This document shows, one piece after another, positions 1 to 6,842 of a stretch of 11,730 nucleotides of DNA; position 1 is the stretch's first letter; each line of letters begins with the position of its first letter. The position numbers and the translations under genes were made by a program. Under the pieces are notes generated by a model. The model was not told the DNA's origin. It worked only from the letters and a program-made list of their open reading frames with translations, and searched no databases. The stretch is from JBBSEZ01 sp038239195 (GTDB lineage Bacteria > Planctomycetota > Planctomycetia > Gemmatales > Gemmataceae), in NCBI GenBank assembly GCA_038239195.1, contig JBBSEZ010000318.1, positions 1 to 11,730 of the forward strand, read 5' to 3'.

Positions 1-35
1 CTTGGCGTTCTCGACCGCCAAGCCGCAAGCGGCAA
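1..35. repeat. Palindromic repeat element, cut by the window edge
   Basis: Positions 16-33 read CGCCAAGCCGCAAGCGGC. The first seven bases of the window, CTTGGCG, are the reverse complement of 16-22, so this is a hairpin with an 8-nt loop whose left arm continues off the window. The same 18-bp arm occurs at 6771-6788, with its full reverse complement at 6804-6821. The element lies about 50 bp beyond the phoH stop codon and may act as a transcription terminator or mRNA end. There is no T-tract, so that role is inferred. Confidence 0.7.
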
Positions 36-38
36 CAC

Positions 39-81
39 GGTCTGTCTTTGCCAAGCACGAAGGACTACGGATTAAGGACCA
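39..81 (-). repeat. Heptamer array, copy C, downstream of phoH
   Basis: Read on the minus strand this is four degenerate 7-bp units (TCCTTAA, TCCGTAG, TCCTTCG, TGCTTGG) followed by the box CAAAGACAGAC. It ends 2 bp short of the phoH stop codon at 84-86 and lies in the same orientation relative to phoH as copy A does relative to cdsA. Copies A and B (1162-1207 and 1112-1155) share the same layout of units followed by a CAAAGA box. It is non-coding and its function is unknown. Confidence 0.75.
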
Positions 82-83
82 CT

Positions 84-1043
84 TTACTCCTTTTTCTTGC
101 GGGGCTTACCATCCTCGTAGGCCCGCAGGATTAGCTGGACTAACGGGTTGCGCACAATGTCGTTCTCGTCGAGGTAGACGAGTGCGATCGGCTCGATGCC
201 GGACAGCCTCTGGATCGCGTCGATGAGGCCGCTCCGGGTCTGCCGGGGCAAATCGACCTGAGTCACGTCGCCGGTGACGATGATCTTCGAGCCGTTGCCC
301 ATGCGAGTCAGGAACATCTTCATCTGCGGGACCGTGGTGTTCTGGCCCTCGTCGAGGATGATGCACGCGTTGTTCAGGGTTCGGCCGCGCATGTAGGCCA
401 GCGGAACGATCTCGATGATGTCGTTCTCGACGTAGCGCTTCACCTGCTCGGGCTCCATCATGTCGTTGAGCGCGTCGAACAGAGGCCGCAGGTACGGATT
501 GACCTTGGCCGCGATGTCGCCCGGCAGATAGCCCAGGCGCTCCCCCGCTTCGACGGCGGGCCGCACCAGCACGATCTTCTTGACCACGTTCTGGCGCAGC
601 CAGGAGACCGCCATGCCGACCGCCAGCCAGGTCTTGCCGGTGCCGGCCGGGCCGACGCAGATCGTCAGGTCGTGGTCGCGCAGGGCGCGGACGTAGCGCG
701 ACTGGCCATCAGTCCGCGGGCGCACGTAGCGGCTGCCCGCCTCGGCCGGCTTGTCGGCCGCCGGGCCGATGCGCTCGCCTCCCTGGGTAATCACCTCCAG
801 GATCGTCTTGACGTCCTCGCCGGTCAGGTTCCCCTGCTGGCGGAGCAGCGACCGCAACTGCACGAACACGCGGTCGGCGAGGGCGAGTTGCTCGTCGGTG
901 CCCTTGAGCAGCACCTGATCGCCTCGCCCGACGAGCTGCTGCATGCCCAGCGCCGTGCGCACCTCGCGCAAGTTGTGGTCGCGACTGCCAAAGAGCAGGA
1001 TCGCTTCGTCGCGGCTATCGAGGGTAATCGTCGCTTCGCTCAT
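84..1043 (-). CDS. phoH: PhoH-family ATPase (PhoH/YbeZ-like)
   Basis: This 319-residue cytosolic P-loop ATPase belongs to the PhoH/YbeZ family, whose members are tied to RNA metabolism and often work with the endoribonuclease YbeY. An N-terminal KH-like region spans about residues 10-85. Walker A GPAGTGKT is at 131-138, Walker B IILDE is at 228-232 and is followed by GQNTT, the TGD sensor motif is near 258, and the DIVRNPLVQ tail is near 295. The family usually reads DEAQNTT, so Gly233 is a mild variant. The C-terminus is basic (PRKKKE). The frame stays open to 1091, but the ATG at 1043 gives the normal N-terminus and a G-rich stretch precedes it. The gene lies 143 bp after cdsA on the same strand, with a possible promoter of its own at 1074-1102. 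No ybeY is visible, because the window ends just downstream. Confidence 0.95.
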   Translation of the reverse strand: MSEATITLDSRDEAILLFGSRDHNLREVRTALGMQQLVGRGDQVLLKGTDEQLALADRVFVQLRSLLRQQGNLTGEDVKTILEVITQGGERIGPAADKPAEAGSRYVRPRTDGQSRYVRALRDHDLTICVGPAGTGKTWLAVGMAVSWLRQNVVKKIVLVRPAVEAGERLGYLPGDIAAKVNPYLRPLFDALNDMMEPEQVKRYVENDIIEIVPLAYMRGRTLNNACIILDEGQNTTVPQMKMFLTRMGNGSKIIVTGDVTQVDLPRQTRSGLIDAIQRLSGIEPIALVYLDENDIVRNPLVQLILRAYEDGKPRKKKE

Positions 1044-1073
1044 CGGGGCCCCCCTGGGGAGACAGTGGTTGCG

Positions 1074-1102
1074 GGCATATCCCATCGACACGAAAAGTGC
1101 AA
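1074..1102 (-). promoter_or_regulatory. Possible phoH promoter
   Basis: On the minus strand there is TTGCAC at 1102-1097, a 17-bp spacer, and TATGCC at 1079-1074. Both boxes are imperfect matches to sigma70 consensus. Transcription would start near 1067, about 24 nt before the phoH ATG. This would let phoH be expressed independently of the purA-uppS-cdsA genes, from which it is separated by a large hairpin. Confidence 0.35.
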
Positions 1103-1111
1103 GTCATGTTC

Positions 1112-1155
1112 AGTGCTTAGTTCTTAGTTCTTCGTGCTTAGCAAAGACAGACGAC
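1112..1155 (+). repeat. Heptamer array, copy B
   Basis: Four 7-bp units on the plus strand (TGCTTAG, TTCTTAG, TTCTTCG, TGCTTAG at 1114-1141) are followed by the box CAAAGACAGAC. The array faces copy A, and the two arms can form a long imperfect stem with a loop of about 15 nt. Compared with copies A and C it lies on the opposite strand. Confidence 0.75.
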
Positions 1156-1161
1156 AGCGCG

Positions 1162-1207
1162 GGCCCTCTTTGCTAAGCACTACGGACTAAGCACTAAGCA
1201 CTAACCA
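1162..1207 (-). repeat. Heptamer array, copy A, covering the cdsA stop codon
   Basis: On the plus strand there are five 7-bp units at 1173-1207: CTAAGCA, CTACGGA, CTAAGCA, CTAAGCA, CTAACCA. In the sense of cdsA these are TGCTTAG-type words followed by GCAAAGAGGG. The cdsA stop codon (1187-1189) and its last codons are inside the array, so the repeat has been absorbed into the gene's 3' end. With copy B it forms an inverted pair of about 36 bp per arm. Confidence 0.75.
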
Positions 1208-2080
1208 GAAATACGCCACCGGCGCCGCGAACAGGATTGAATCGACCACGTCGAGCACCCCCCCAAACCCCGGCACCACCTTCGACGCGTCCTTTTTGCC
1301 GCAGTCTCGCTTGATCATCGATTCTGCCAGGTCGCCCAGCACGCCTGCAAGCCCCACCGTCAGCCCAAAGCACGCCGCTTCCACGTCGCAGGCTAGCAGC
1401 GCCGGAGAAAGCGTGCGATTCAGCACCACCGCGACCAGCGCCGAGGTGGTCAGTCCCCCGGCAAGGCCTTCCCAGGTCTTTTTCGGGCTCAGCACGGGCG
1501 TCATCTTGTGCCGGCCCAGCGCCCGCCCCGTGAAGTAAGCGCCTATGTCGCACGCCTTGGGAACGAAGATCGTCAGCACCAGGGCCGCCACGCCAGCCCC
1601 CGCGCGATCCGGCGGCCACCAGCGCAGCTGCGCCAGGAAGCTCGGCAGCAGCCCCAAGTAGGCGACCATGAACGCCAGCAGCGCCATGCGCATCACCGAG
1701 CCACCTGGCGCGCGAAACGTGGCCATCTCCACCAGGAACGCCAGCAGCACCAGCGCGGCGAACGCCCCGGCCACGTCGCGCCAGGCGTCGGCGCCTGGCC
1801 GGAGGCCGACGTGGGCCGGCCAGTTGGCGAGCAGCACGGCGGCGACGCCAAGGAGACACAGCCAGAGAGGCGGGCGAGGATCGGGGGCGAGCAACTGATG
1901 AAACTCGAACGTGGCCGTCAGCCCCAGCACCAGCACCAGCACCAGCAGAAAGGGGCACCACGGTTCGAGATAGCCGTCGAGCAGGAGCACGCCCGCGGTC
2001 AGGACGGCGAGGACGGTCCCCATCCACAGACGAGCGGTCAGCTCCGAGGGAGGGCGTTTGACGGGAACAGCGTCGGGCAT
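1187..2080 (-). CDS. cdsA: Phosphatidate cytidylyltransferase
   Basis: CdsA is an integral membrane enzyme that makes CDP-diacylglycerol from phosphatidate and CTP, the branch point for phospholipids. The 297-residue protein has several hydrophobic segments (for example 20-56, 72-86, 105-120, 160-172). The conserved run KACDIGAYFTG is followed by SPKKTWEG (175-205). The C-terminal signature starts at Ser254 (SMIKRDCGKKD) and continues as PGFGGVLDVVD (270-280). The usual signature is PGHGG then LDRxD, so His is replaced by Phe272 and Arg by Val278, while both Asp residues stay. The ATG at 2080 is 22 bp after the uppS stop. A GAGGGAGG sequence is rather far upstream (about 16 nt), so translational coupling is likely. 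The C-terminal residues LVLSA are encoded by heptamer repeats. Confidence 0.92.
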   Translation of the reverse strand: MPDAVPVKRPPSELTARLWMGTVLAVLTAGVLLLDGYLEPWCPFLLVLVLVLGLTATFEFHQLLAPDPRPPLWLCLLGVAAVLLANWPAHVGLRPGADAWRDVAGAFAALVLLAFLVEMATFRAPGGSVMRMALLAFMVAYLGLLPSFLAQLRWWPPDRAGAGVAALVLTIFVPKACDIGAYFTGRALGRHKMTPVLSPKKTWEGLAGGLTTSALVAVVLNRTLSPALLACDVEAACFGLTVGLAGVLGDLAESMIKRDCGKKDASKVVPGFGGVLDVVDSILFAAPVAYFWLVLSA

Positions 2081-2102
2081 GGGTGGTGCGATCGGGCCTC
2101 CC

Positions 2103-2858
2103 TCATTTGAGCCCGCCGAAGCGGCGGTCGCGGGCGGCGTAGTCGCGCAGGGCCTGATGGAGCGTCGGCACGTCGAAGTCCGGCCAGCAGCGCTCGGTCA
2201 CCCAAAGCTCGGCATACGAGATCTGCCAGAGGAGGAAATTGCTCACGCGCATCTCGCCCGCCGTGCGGATCAGCAGGTCCGGGTCGGGCATCCCCGCCGT
2301 GTAGAGCGCCTCGCTGACGGTCGATTCGTCGATCTCCTCGGGGGCCAGCGCGCCCTCGCGGGCCCGCGACGCCAGCGCCCGCACCGCCTCGACCAGTTCG
2401 AGCCGCCCGCCGTAGTTGATGGCCAGGCACAGCACCATCCCGGTGTTGTCCTGGCTCAGGCGGACGTTCTCGTCGATCTCGTGCAACACGTTGGCGGGCA
2501 GGTCGGAGCGCCGACCGATGGTGCGAAAGCGGATGTTCTGATCGAGGACCTCGCGGCGCTCCTCGATCAGGTACTGCTCCAGCAGCGCCATCAAGAAGTC
2601 GAGCTCGGCCTGGGGCCGCTTCCAGTTCTCGCTCGACAGGCAGTAAAGCGTGAGTTGGCCGACGCCCAGCCGGCAACACTCCTCGACGGCGGCACGGACG
2701 CTGTGGGCCCCGCGGGCGTGGCCCTCGATGCGCGGCAGGCCGCGCTGCTGGGCCCAGCGGCCGTTGCCGTCCATGATGACGGCGACGTGCGCCGGCAACC
2801 TCTCCGGGACCAGCCCCGCCTCCTCCAGCCGTTCGAGTGTCTCGGGCGTGAACGTCAT
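2103..2858 (-). CDS. uppS: Undecaprenyl diphosphate synthase (cis-prenyltransferase)
   Basis: UppS condenses isopentenyl diphosphate units onto farnesyl diphosphate to give C55 undecaprenyl diphosphate, the lipid carrier for cell-wall and surface-glycan synthesis. The protein has 251 residues, a normal length. MDGNGRWA carries the catalytic Asp30. It is followed by GHARGA near 46-51, SSENWKRP at 75-82, and the C-terminal signature RTAGEMRVSNFLLWQ at 198-212, where the family usually has RTSGE. WPDF is at 225-228. The ATG at 2858 has a GGAAGGA ribosome binding site close upstream and begins 29 bp after purA ends. The downstream order uppS then cdsA is a common bacterial pairing. Confidence 0.96.
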   Translation of the reverse strand: MTFTPETLERLEEAGLVPERLPAHVAVIMDGNGRWAQQRGLPRIEGHARGAHSVRAAVEECCRLGVGQLTLYCLSSENWKRPQAELDFLMALLEQYLIEERREVLDQNIRFRTIGRRSDLPANVLHEIDENVRLSQDNTGMVLCLAINYGGRLELVEAVRALASRAREGALAPEEIDESTVSEALYTAGMPDPDLLIRTAGEMRVSNFLLWQISYAELWVTERCWPDFDVPTLHQALRDYAARDRRFGGLK

Positions 2859-2887
2859 CGAGATCGTCCTTCCAGGCCACTCCCCCC

Positions 2888-4177
2888 TCACTGGGCGAAG
2901 ATCGTCTGCGCCCGATCCGGGCCCACCGACAGCACCGTGATCGGCAGCCCCAGCAACTCGCTCAGCCGGTCCACGTAGTGCCGCGCCGCCGCCGGCAGGT
3001 CGGCCAGCCGGCGCACGCCCGAGACGTTTTGCCGCCAGCCCGGCAGCGCCTCGTAGACGGGCTTGCAGCGCGCCAGTTGGTAGGCGTCGCTGGGGAACCG
3101 TTCGATCCGCTGGCCGTCCAACTCGTAGGCGACCGCGATGCGCAAGTCGTCCACCTCGCCGAGCACGTCGAGCAGCATGAGCGCCAGCTCGTCGGCGCTG
3201 TTGAGCGCGGCGGAGTACCGGACGGCGACCGCGTCGAACCAACCGCATCGCCTCGGGCGGCCGGTGACGGTACCGTACTCGCGCCCGGTGCGGCGGATGC
3301 GCTCGCCGATGCCCTCGGGGCCGTCGGTCAACTCGGTGGGGAAGGGCCCGCCGCCGACTCGCGTCGAGTAGGCCTTGATGACGCCGACGACGCGCTTGAG
3401 GTGGCGGGCCGAGACGCCGCTCCCGCTCCACGTGCCCGCCGCCGAACTGTTGGAGCTGGTGACGTAGGGATAGGTGCCGTGATCGACGTCGAGCAGGCTG
3501 CCCTGGGCCGCCTCGAACAACACGCGGCGGCCCTGGCGCACCGCGTCCTGGAGCAGACGCGAGGTGTCGGCGACGTGGGGGCGGAGCCGCTCCCCGTAGG
3601 CCCGGTACTGGTTCCAGAGCTCCTCGGCATCGAACGAACGCGCCTCGGGCGAGAGGCCCTTCAGGAGCCGGTTCTTGTAGGGGACGATCGCCTGAAGCCG
3701 GGCTCGCAGGTGATCGGGCTCGAGCAGTTCGCCGATGCGCACGGCGAAGGAGCGAGCGACCTTGTCCTGGTAGCAGGGCCCGATGCCGCGGCCAGTGGTG
3801 CCGATGGCGTTGGGCGTGGCGCCTTCCGCGAGGCGCTCTTCTTCCACGTGATAGGGGAAGATGACGTGGGCATGGTCGCTGACGAGGAGGTTGTCGCCGA
3901 CGGCGATACCGGCCTTGGCCAGCGCTTCGACCTCTTCCTGAAAGCGCGGCGGGTAGAAGACAACGCCGTTGGCGATGACGGAGCGGACGTGCGGGCGAAG
4001 GACGCCGGTGGGCAGCAGCGACAGCTTGTAGGTCTGAGCGCCCGCGACGACGGTGTGCCCGGCGTTGGCCCCGCCGTTGTAGCGGACCACGAAGTCGTGT
4101 TCGTCGGTCAAGAGATCGACGATCTTGCCCTTCGCCTCGTCGCCCCACTGCAAACCGACGACACAGGTGCAGGCCAT
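2888..4177 (-). CDS. purA: Adenylosuccinate synthetase
   Basis: PurA joins IMP and aspartate using GTP, the first committed step of AMP synthesis in the cytosol. From the ATG at 4177 the protein has 429 residues, close to the usual length of about 430. WGDEAKGK (11-18) contains catalytic Asp13, and NAGHTVV holds His41. GTTGRGIGP is at 126-134, followed by an FEAAQG segment, LDVDHGTYPYVTSSN, TRVGGGPFPTEL, GRPRRCGWFD and the C-terminal GPDRAQTI. Two usually invariant glycines are alanines here (GDEGKGK to GDEAKGK, EGAQG to EAAQG). An in-frame ATG at 4249 would add 24 residues with no family counterpart, and that stretch runs through the leader hairpin, so 4177 is preferred although its ribosome site (GGGTGG) is modest. 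It is first gene of the block with uppS and cdsA. Confidence 0.95.
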   Translation of the reverse strand: MACTCVVGLQWGDEAKGKIVDLLTDEHDFVVRYNGGANAGHTVVAGAQTYKLSLLPTGVLRPHVRSVIANGVVFYPPRFQEEVEALAKAGIAVGDNLLVSDHAHVIFPYHVEEERLAEGATPNAIGTTGRGIGPCYQDKVARSFAVRIGELLEPDHLRARLQAIVPYKNRLLKGLSPEARSFDAEELWNQYRAYGERLRPHVADTSRLLQDAVRQGRRVLFEAAQGSLLDVDHGTYPYVTSSNSSAAGTWSGSGVSARHLKRVVGVIKAYSTRVGGGPFPTELTDGPEGIGERIRRTGREYGTVTGRPRRCGWFDAVAVRYSAALNSADELALMLLDVLGEVDDLRIAVAYELDGQRIERFPSDAYQLARCKPVYEALPGWRQNVSGVRRLADLPAAARHYVDRLSELLGLPITVLSVGPDRAQTIFAQ

Positions 4178-4208
4178 GATGGACCACCCAGGCGCCACAG
4201 ACGCACCG

Positions 4209-4243
4209 AAAAAAAGCCTGGGGCCCCGAAAGGACCACAGGCT
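4209..4243 (-). terminator. Intrinsic terminator-like hairpin in the purA leader (possible attenuator)
   Basis: In the purA sense, AGCCTG (4243-4238) pairs with CAGGCT (4220-4215). The stem continues through GGTCC against GGGCC after one mismatch, around a short TTTC loop, and is followed by seven T (4215-4209). It lies between the predicted promoter and the purA ATG, with no minus-strand gene upstream for it to terminate, so it would act on the purA transcript itself. The 5' end of the predicted transcript contains AGGCT (4271-4267), which could pair with AGCCT and compete with the hairpin. Confidence 0.6.
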
Positions 4244-4275
4244 ACCCATCTTGCCACGAGCCCGTCAGCCTTTCT

Positions 4276-4304
4276 TTTCTAACGCGAGCGCGAGGGGGCG
4301 TCAA
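4276..4304 (-). promoter_or_regulatory. Sigma70-like promoter for purA-uppS-cdsA
   Basis: On the minus strand there is TTGACG (4304-4299), a 17-bp spacer and TAGAAA (4281-4276), which is the best promoter match in the window. The start site would be near 4269, giving a leader of about 92 nt to the ATG at 4177. Confidence 0.65.
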
Positions 4305-4509
4305 GGGCCCTGTCCCGCCCGCAGCAACGAAGAGTACGCGCTGGGGAGGTAGTTTCGGCAGGCCGGAGGCGCGAGGCGCCGTCCGGGCAGGCCATGCGGC
4401 GGCGTTCCCGGAGCAACGCCCCCGGTCGAGCCGACCCAAACTCGCCTCTCCGCCGACGCTACGTCCCGTGCCCCCACCCGCCTTCACCAGTTGGATCATC
4501 AGGGGCCCC
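4305..4509. other. Non-coding stretch between divergent promoters
   Basis: Together with the flanking promoters this belongs to the 395-bp gap between the purA and hydrolase start codons. No tRNA, SRP RNA or RNase P signature was seen on either strand. The only local structure noted is a GC-rich perfect 10-bp palindrome AGGGGCCCCT at 4501-4510, next to the right-hand -35 box. Short open frames here look like high-GC noise. Confidence 0.5.
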
Positions 4510-4537
4510 TTGCCCTCCCGCCCCGCGGCGATACCAT
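4510..4537 (+). promoter_or_regulatory. Candidate promoter for the hydrolase gene
   Basis: TTGCCC (4510-4515), a 16-bp spacer and TACCAT (4532-4537) lie about 35 bp before the ATG at 4573. Each box matches four of six consensus bases. The predicted start near 4544 gives a leader of about 29 nt. Confidence 0.45.
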
Positions 4538-4572
4538 CCACCCCATCCCCCCGCGCCCTCTGGAGCTACCCC

Positions 4573-6732
4573 ATGCCTCCGCGCCTCCTCCTCCCCTGGG
4601 CCGCCCTCCTGCTCCTCACCCTCCCCCTGCCCGGCGCCGCCCCACCGGCCCTCGCACCGCCCTCCCCCACCGCCCACGGCGACCGCATCCGCGACGCCTA
4701 CTTCCGCAGCCAGGCGAAACGCCTGGGCGACAAAGCCCTCGCCGACGTCGAGACGCGCGCCGACTGGGAGAAGCAGCGGCCCGAGCTGCGCCGCCAGTTC
4801 CTCGACATGCTCGGCCTCTGGCCGCTGCCGCCGCGCACCGACCTCAAAGCGACCATCACCGGCACCATCGACGCCCCCCATTTCCGCGTCGAAAAGCTCC
4901 ACTTCCAGTCGCTGCCCAACCTTTACGTCACCGCCAACCTCTACCTGCCCAGGAAGGCGAAGCTCCCCGCCCCGGCCATCCTCTACGTCTGCGGACACGG
5001 CGCCAGCATCCAGGACGCTGTCTCCTACGGCAACAAGGTCACGTACCAACATCACGCCGCCTGGTATGCCGAGAACGGCTACGTCTGCCTCGTCGTCGAT
5101 ACCCTCCAGCTCGGCGAGGTGCAGGGGCTCCACCACGGCACGGCGCGCCTCGGAATGTGGTGGTGGCAGGCGCTCGGCTACACGCCCGCCGGCATCGAGT
5201 GCTGGAACGGCATGAGAGCCATCGACTACCTGCTCACTCGCAAGGAAGTGGACGGCAAGCGCCTGGGGATCTCGGGCCGGTCAGGTGGCGGGGCAACGTC
5301 GTGGTGGGTGGCCGCAGCCGACGAGCGCGTCCAGTGCATCGTCCCGGTCGCGGGCATCGCCGACCTGCAAGCGCATGTCAGCGAGGGCTACCCGGGCCGC
5401 TTCCGCGATGGCGTCATCGCCGGACACTGCGACTGCATGTACTTCGCGAACACCTACCGCTGGGACTTCGCCCAGGTGATGGCCCTGTGTGCCCCGCGCC
5501 CGGTTTTACTGGGCAACAGCGACCGCGACGACATCTTCCCCGTGCCGGGCTACCGCCGCCTCGCCGAGAAGGTGCGTCGCATCTACGCCCTCTACGGTGC
5601 CGAGGACCGCTTCGCGCTGCTCGAGACGAAGGGCCCGCACAAGGACACGTTAGAACTGCGCCTCGGCGAGTACCGTTGGATGAACCGCTGGCTCAAGGGC
5701 GAGAAGGGCGAGGTCAGCGAACCGGAACGACCGCGTTTGACGCCGAAGCAACTCAAGGTGTTCGCCCGGGCCCCCGAGGGCGCCGTCAACGACATGATCC
5801 ACGAGACGTTCCGCCGCCCCGCCCGGCTGGAACTGCCCGAGGCCCCGGCGGTGGCCCGCGAGTGGTGGAAGGGCAAAGCGCCGCAGCTGCGCAAGGCCCT
5901 CGCCGAGCACGTCTTCCGCGGCTGGTCCCAGGCCCCGCCCCCGCTGAACGTCCGCCCCGCCGAGGACGTGAAGCACGACGGGCTGCGGCTGCGGGCCTTC
6001 GACTTCCTCAGCGAGGAGGAGGTGCCGCTGCGGCTGTGGGTGCTCACGCACGAGAAGACCGAGAAGCCGAGCACGGTCATCCTGAGTGCCGTCGATGAGG
6101 CCGGCTGGCAAGAATGGGTGAGCGACCTTGGCCCGGCCTTCAAGCGAGCGCTGTACAACCGCGGCAACCCGGCCCCCGCCCCCTACCCGGCTCGCAACCA
6201 CGCGCAGTTTGCCCAGCATCGGCGGGCCCTGGAACATTACCGCTGGGCCTTCGCCGTCGTGGCGCCGCGCGGCGTCGGGCCGACGCGCTGGTCGGAGGTC
6301 GATGCAGCGGGACGGCCGAGCGGGCACCAGATACGCCGGCGCTTCGCCCTGCTCGGGCAGACGCTCGACGGCCAGCGCGTCTGGGACGTGCGGCGGGCGG
6401 TGGCGTGCGTACGCACGGTGGCCGACCTGAAAGGAGCGCCGCTGACGCTCCAGGGCAAGGGAGAGATGGCGGGAATCGTCCTCTACGCAGCCCTCTTCGA
6501 GCCGAACGTGGCGCGGCTGGACCTGTGGCGCCCGCCGGCGTCGCATCGCCAGGGGCCGACGTTCTTGAACGTCCTGACGGTCCTCGACATGCCGCAGGCG
6601 GTGGCGCTGGCATTCCCGGCGAAGGTGCGGCTCCACGTCAAGGAGGGTGAGGCGAAGCGCTGGGAATGGCCGCTGCGGCTTCAAAAGGAGCTTGGGGTGG
6701 AGGGCCTGCAAGTGCGCCAGGTCGGAGAGTAA
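4573..6732 (+). CDS. Exported two-domain alpha/beta hydrolase, acetyl-xylan-esterase-like
   Basis: The protein has 719 residues. The ATG at 4573 has GGAG 7 nt upstream and starts a signal peptide (positively charged start, hydrophobic LLLPWAALLLLTLPL, Ala-rich cleavage region near 22-30). The frame is open further upstream, but that extension is Pro-rich and would bury the signal peptide. Domain 1 (about 90-385) is an esterase-type fold. Its nucleophile elbow GRSGGG has Ser237, the acid lies in NSDRDDIFP (Asp317, 319 or 320), and the His is probably 356 in KGPHKD. Domain 2 (about 420-719) resembles a second alpha/beta hydrolase, but the elbow position reads GKGEMAG (628-634) with no Ser, and no C-terminal catalytic His is evident. 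The likely role is ester removal from polysaccharide or a related substrate outside the cytoplasm; the substrate is unknown. The gene stands alone and converges on cbiO. Confidence 0.8.
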   Translation: MPPRLLLPWAALLLLTLPLPGAAPPALAPPSPTAHGDRIRDAYFRSQAKRLGDKALADVETRADWEKQRPELRRQFLDMLGLWPLPPRTDLKATITGTIDAPHFRVEKLHFQSLPNLYVTANLYLPRKAKLPAPAILYVCGHGASIQDAVSYGNKVTYQHHAAWYAENGYVCLVVDTLQLGEVQGLHHGTARLGMWWWQALGYTPAGIECWNGMRAIDYLLTRKEVDGKRLGISGRSGGGATSWWVAAADERVQCIVPVAGIADLQAHVSEGYPGRFRDGVIAGHCDCMYFANTYRWDFAQVMALCAPRPVLLGNSDRDDIFPVPGYRRLAEKVRRIYALYGAEDRFALLETKGPHKDTLELRLGEYRWMNRWLKGEKGEVSEPERPRLTPKQLKVFARAPEGAVNDMIHETFRRPARLELPEAPAVAREWWKGKAPQLRKALAEHVFRGWSQAPPPLNVRPAEDVKHDGLRLRAFDFLSEEEVPLRLWVLTHEKTEKPSTVILSAVDEAGWQEWVSDLGPAFKRALYNRGNPAPAPYPARNHAQFAQHRRALEHYRWAFAVVAPRGVGPTRWSEVDAAGRPSGHQIRRRFALLGQTLDGQRVWDVRRAVACVRTVADLKGAPLTLQGKGEMAGIVLYAALFEPNVARLDLWRPPASHRQGPTFLNVLTVLDMPQAVALAFPAKVRLHVKEGEAKRWEWPLRLQKELGVEGLQVRQVGE

Positions 6733-6736
6733 AGGA

Positions 6737-6757
6737 GAAAGCGGGCGGCTCGCTTTC
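6737..6757 (+). terminator. Stem-loop just after the hydrolase stop codon
   Basis: GAAAGCG (6737-6743) pairs with CGCTTTC (6751-6757) around a 7-nt loop, starting 4 bp after the TAA. It has no clear T-tract, so it is either a weak terminator or a 3'-end protecting structure. A larger hairpin follows at once. Confidence 0.45.
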
Positions 6758-6760
6758 CGG

Positions 6761-6827
6761 GGGCCCTGAACGCCAAGCCGCAAGCGGCAAACTTCGCAGG
6801 CCCGCCGCTTGCGGCTTGGCGGGGCCC
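6761..6827. repeat. Complete palindromic repeat element between convergent genes
   Basis: Arms 6771-6788 and 6804-6821 are perfect 18-bp reverse complements (CGCCAAGCCGCAAGCGGC) with a 15-nt loop. Outside them GGGCCC at 6761-6766 and 6822-6827 can extend the stem after a TGAA bulge. The same arm is at 16-33. The element sits in the 110-bp gap between the 3' ends of the hydrolase gene and cbiO, where a bidirectional terminator would be expected. That role is inferred. Confidence 0.75.
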
Positions 6828-6842
6828 TCCCGTGCAAGCTCC

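Noticed and set aside
39..1207. Heptamer arrays read as transposon ends or a CRISPR
   Set aside because: There is no transposase, the units are 7 bp with no spacers, and phoH between the outer copies is a normal core gene.
2103..4238. 711-residue minus-strand open frame spanning purA and uppS
   Set aside because: Its first part is an Arg/Pro-rich shadow of purA in another frame. Only the last 251 codons encode a recognisable protein, UppS, starting at the ATG at 2858 with its own ribosome site.
4305..4572. Possible structured RNA gene in the purA-hydrolase gap
   Set aside because: No tRNA, SRP or RNase P core motif was found on either strand. The GC-rich inverted words are short and could be chance.
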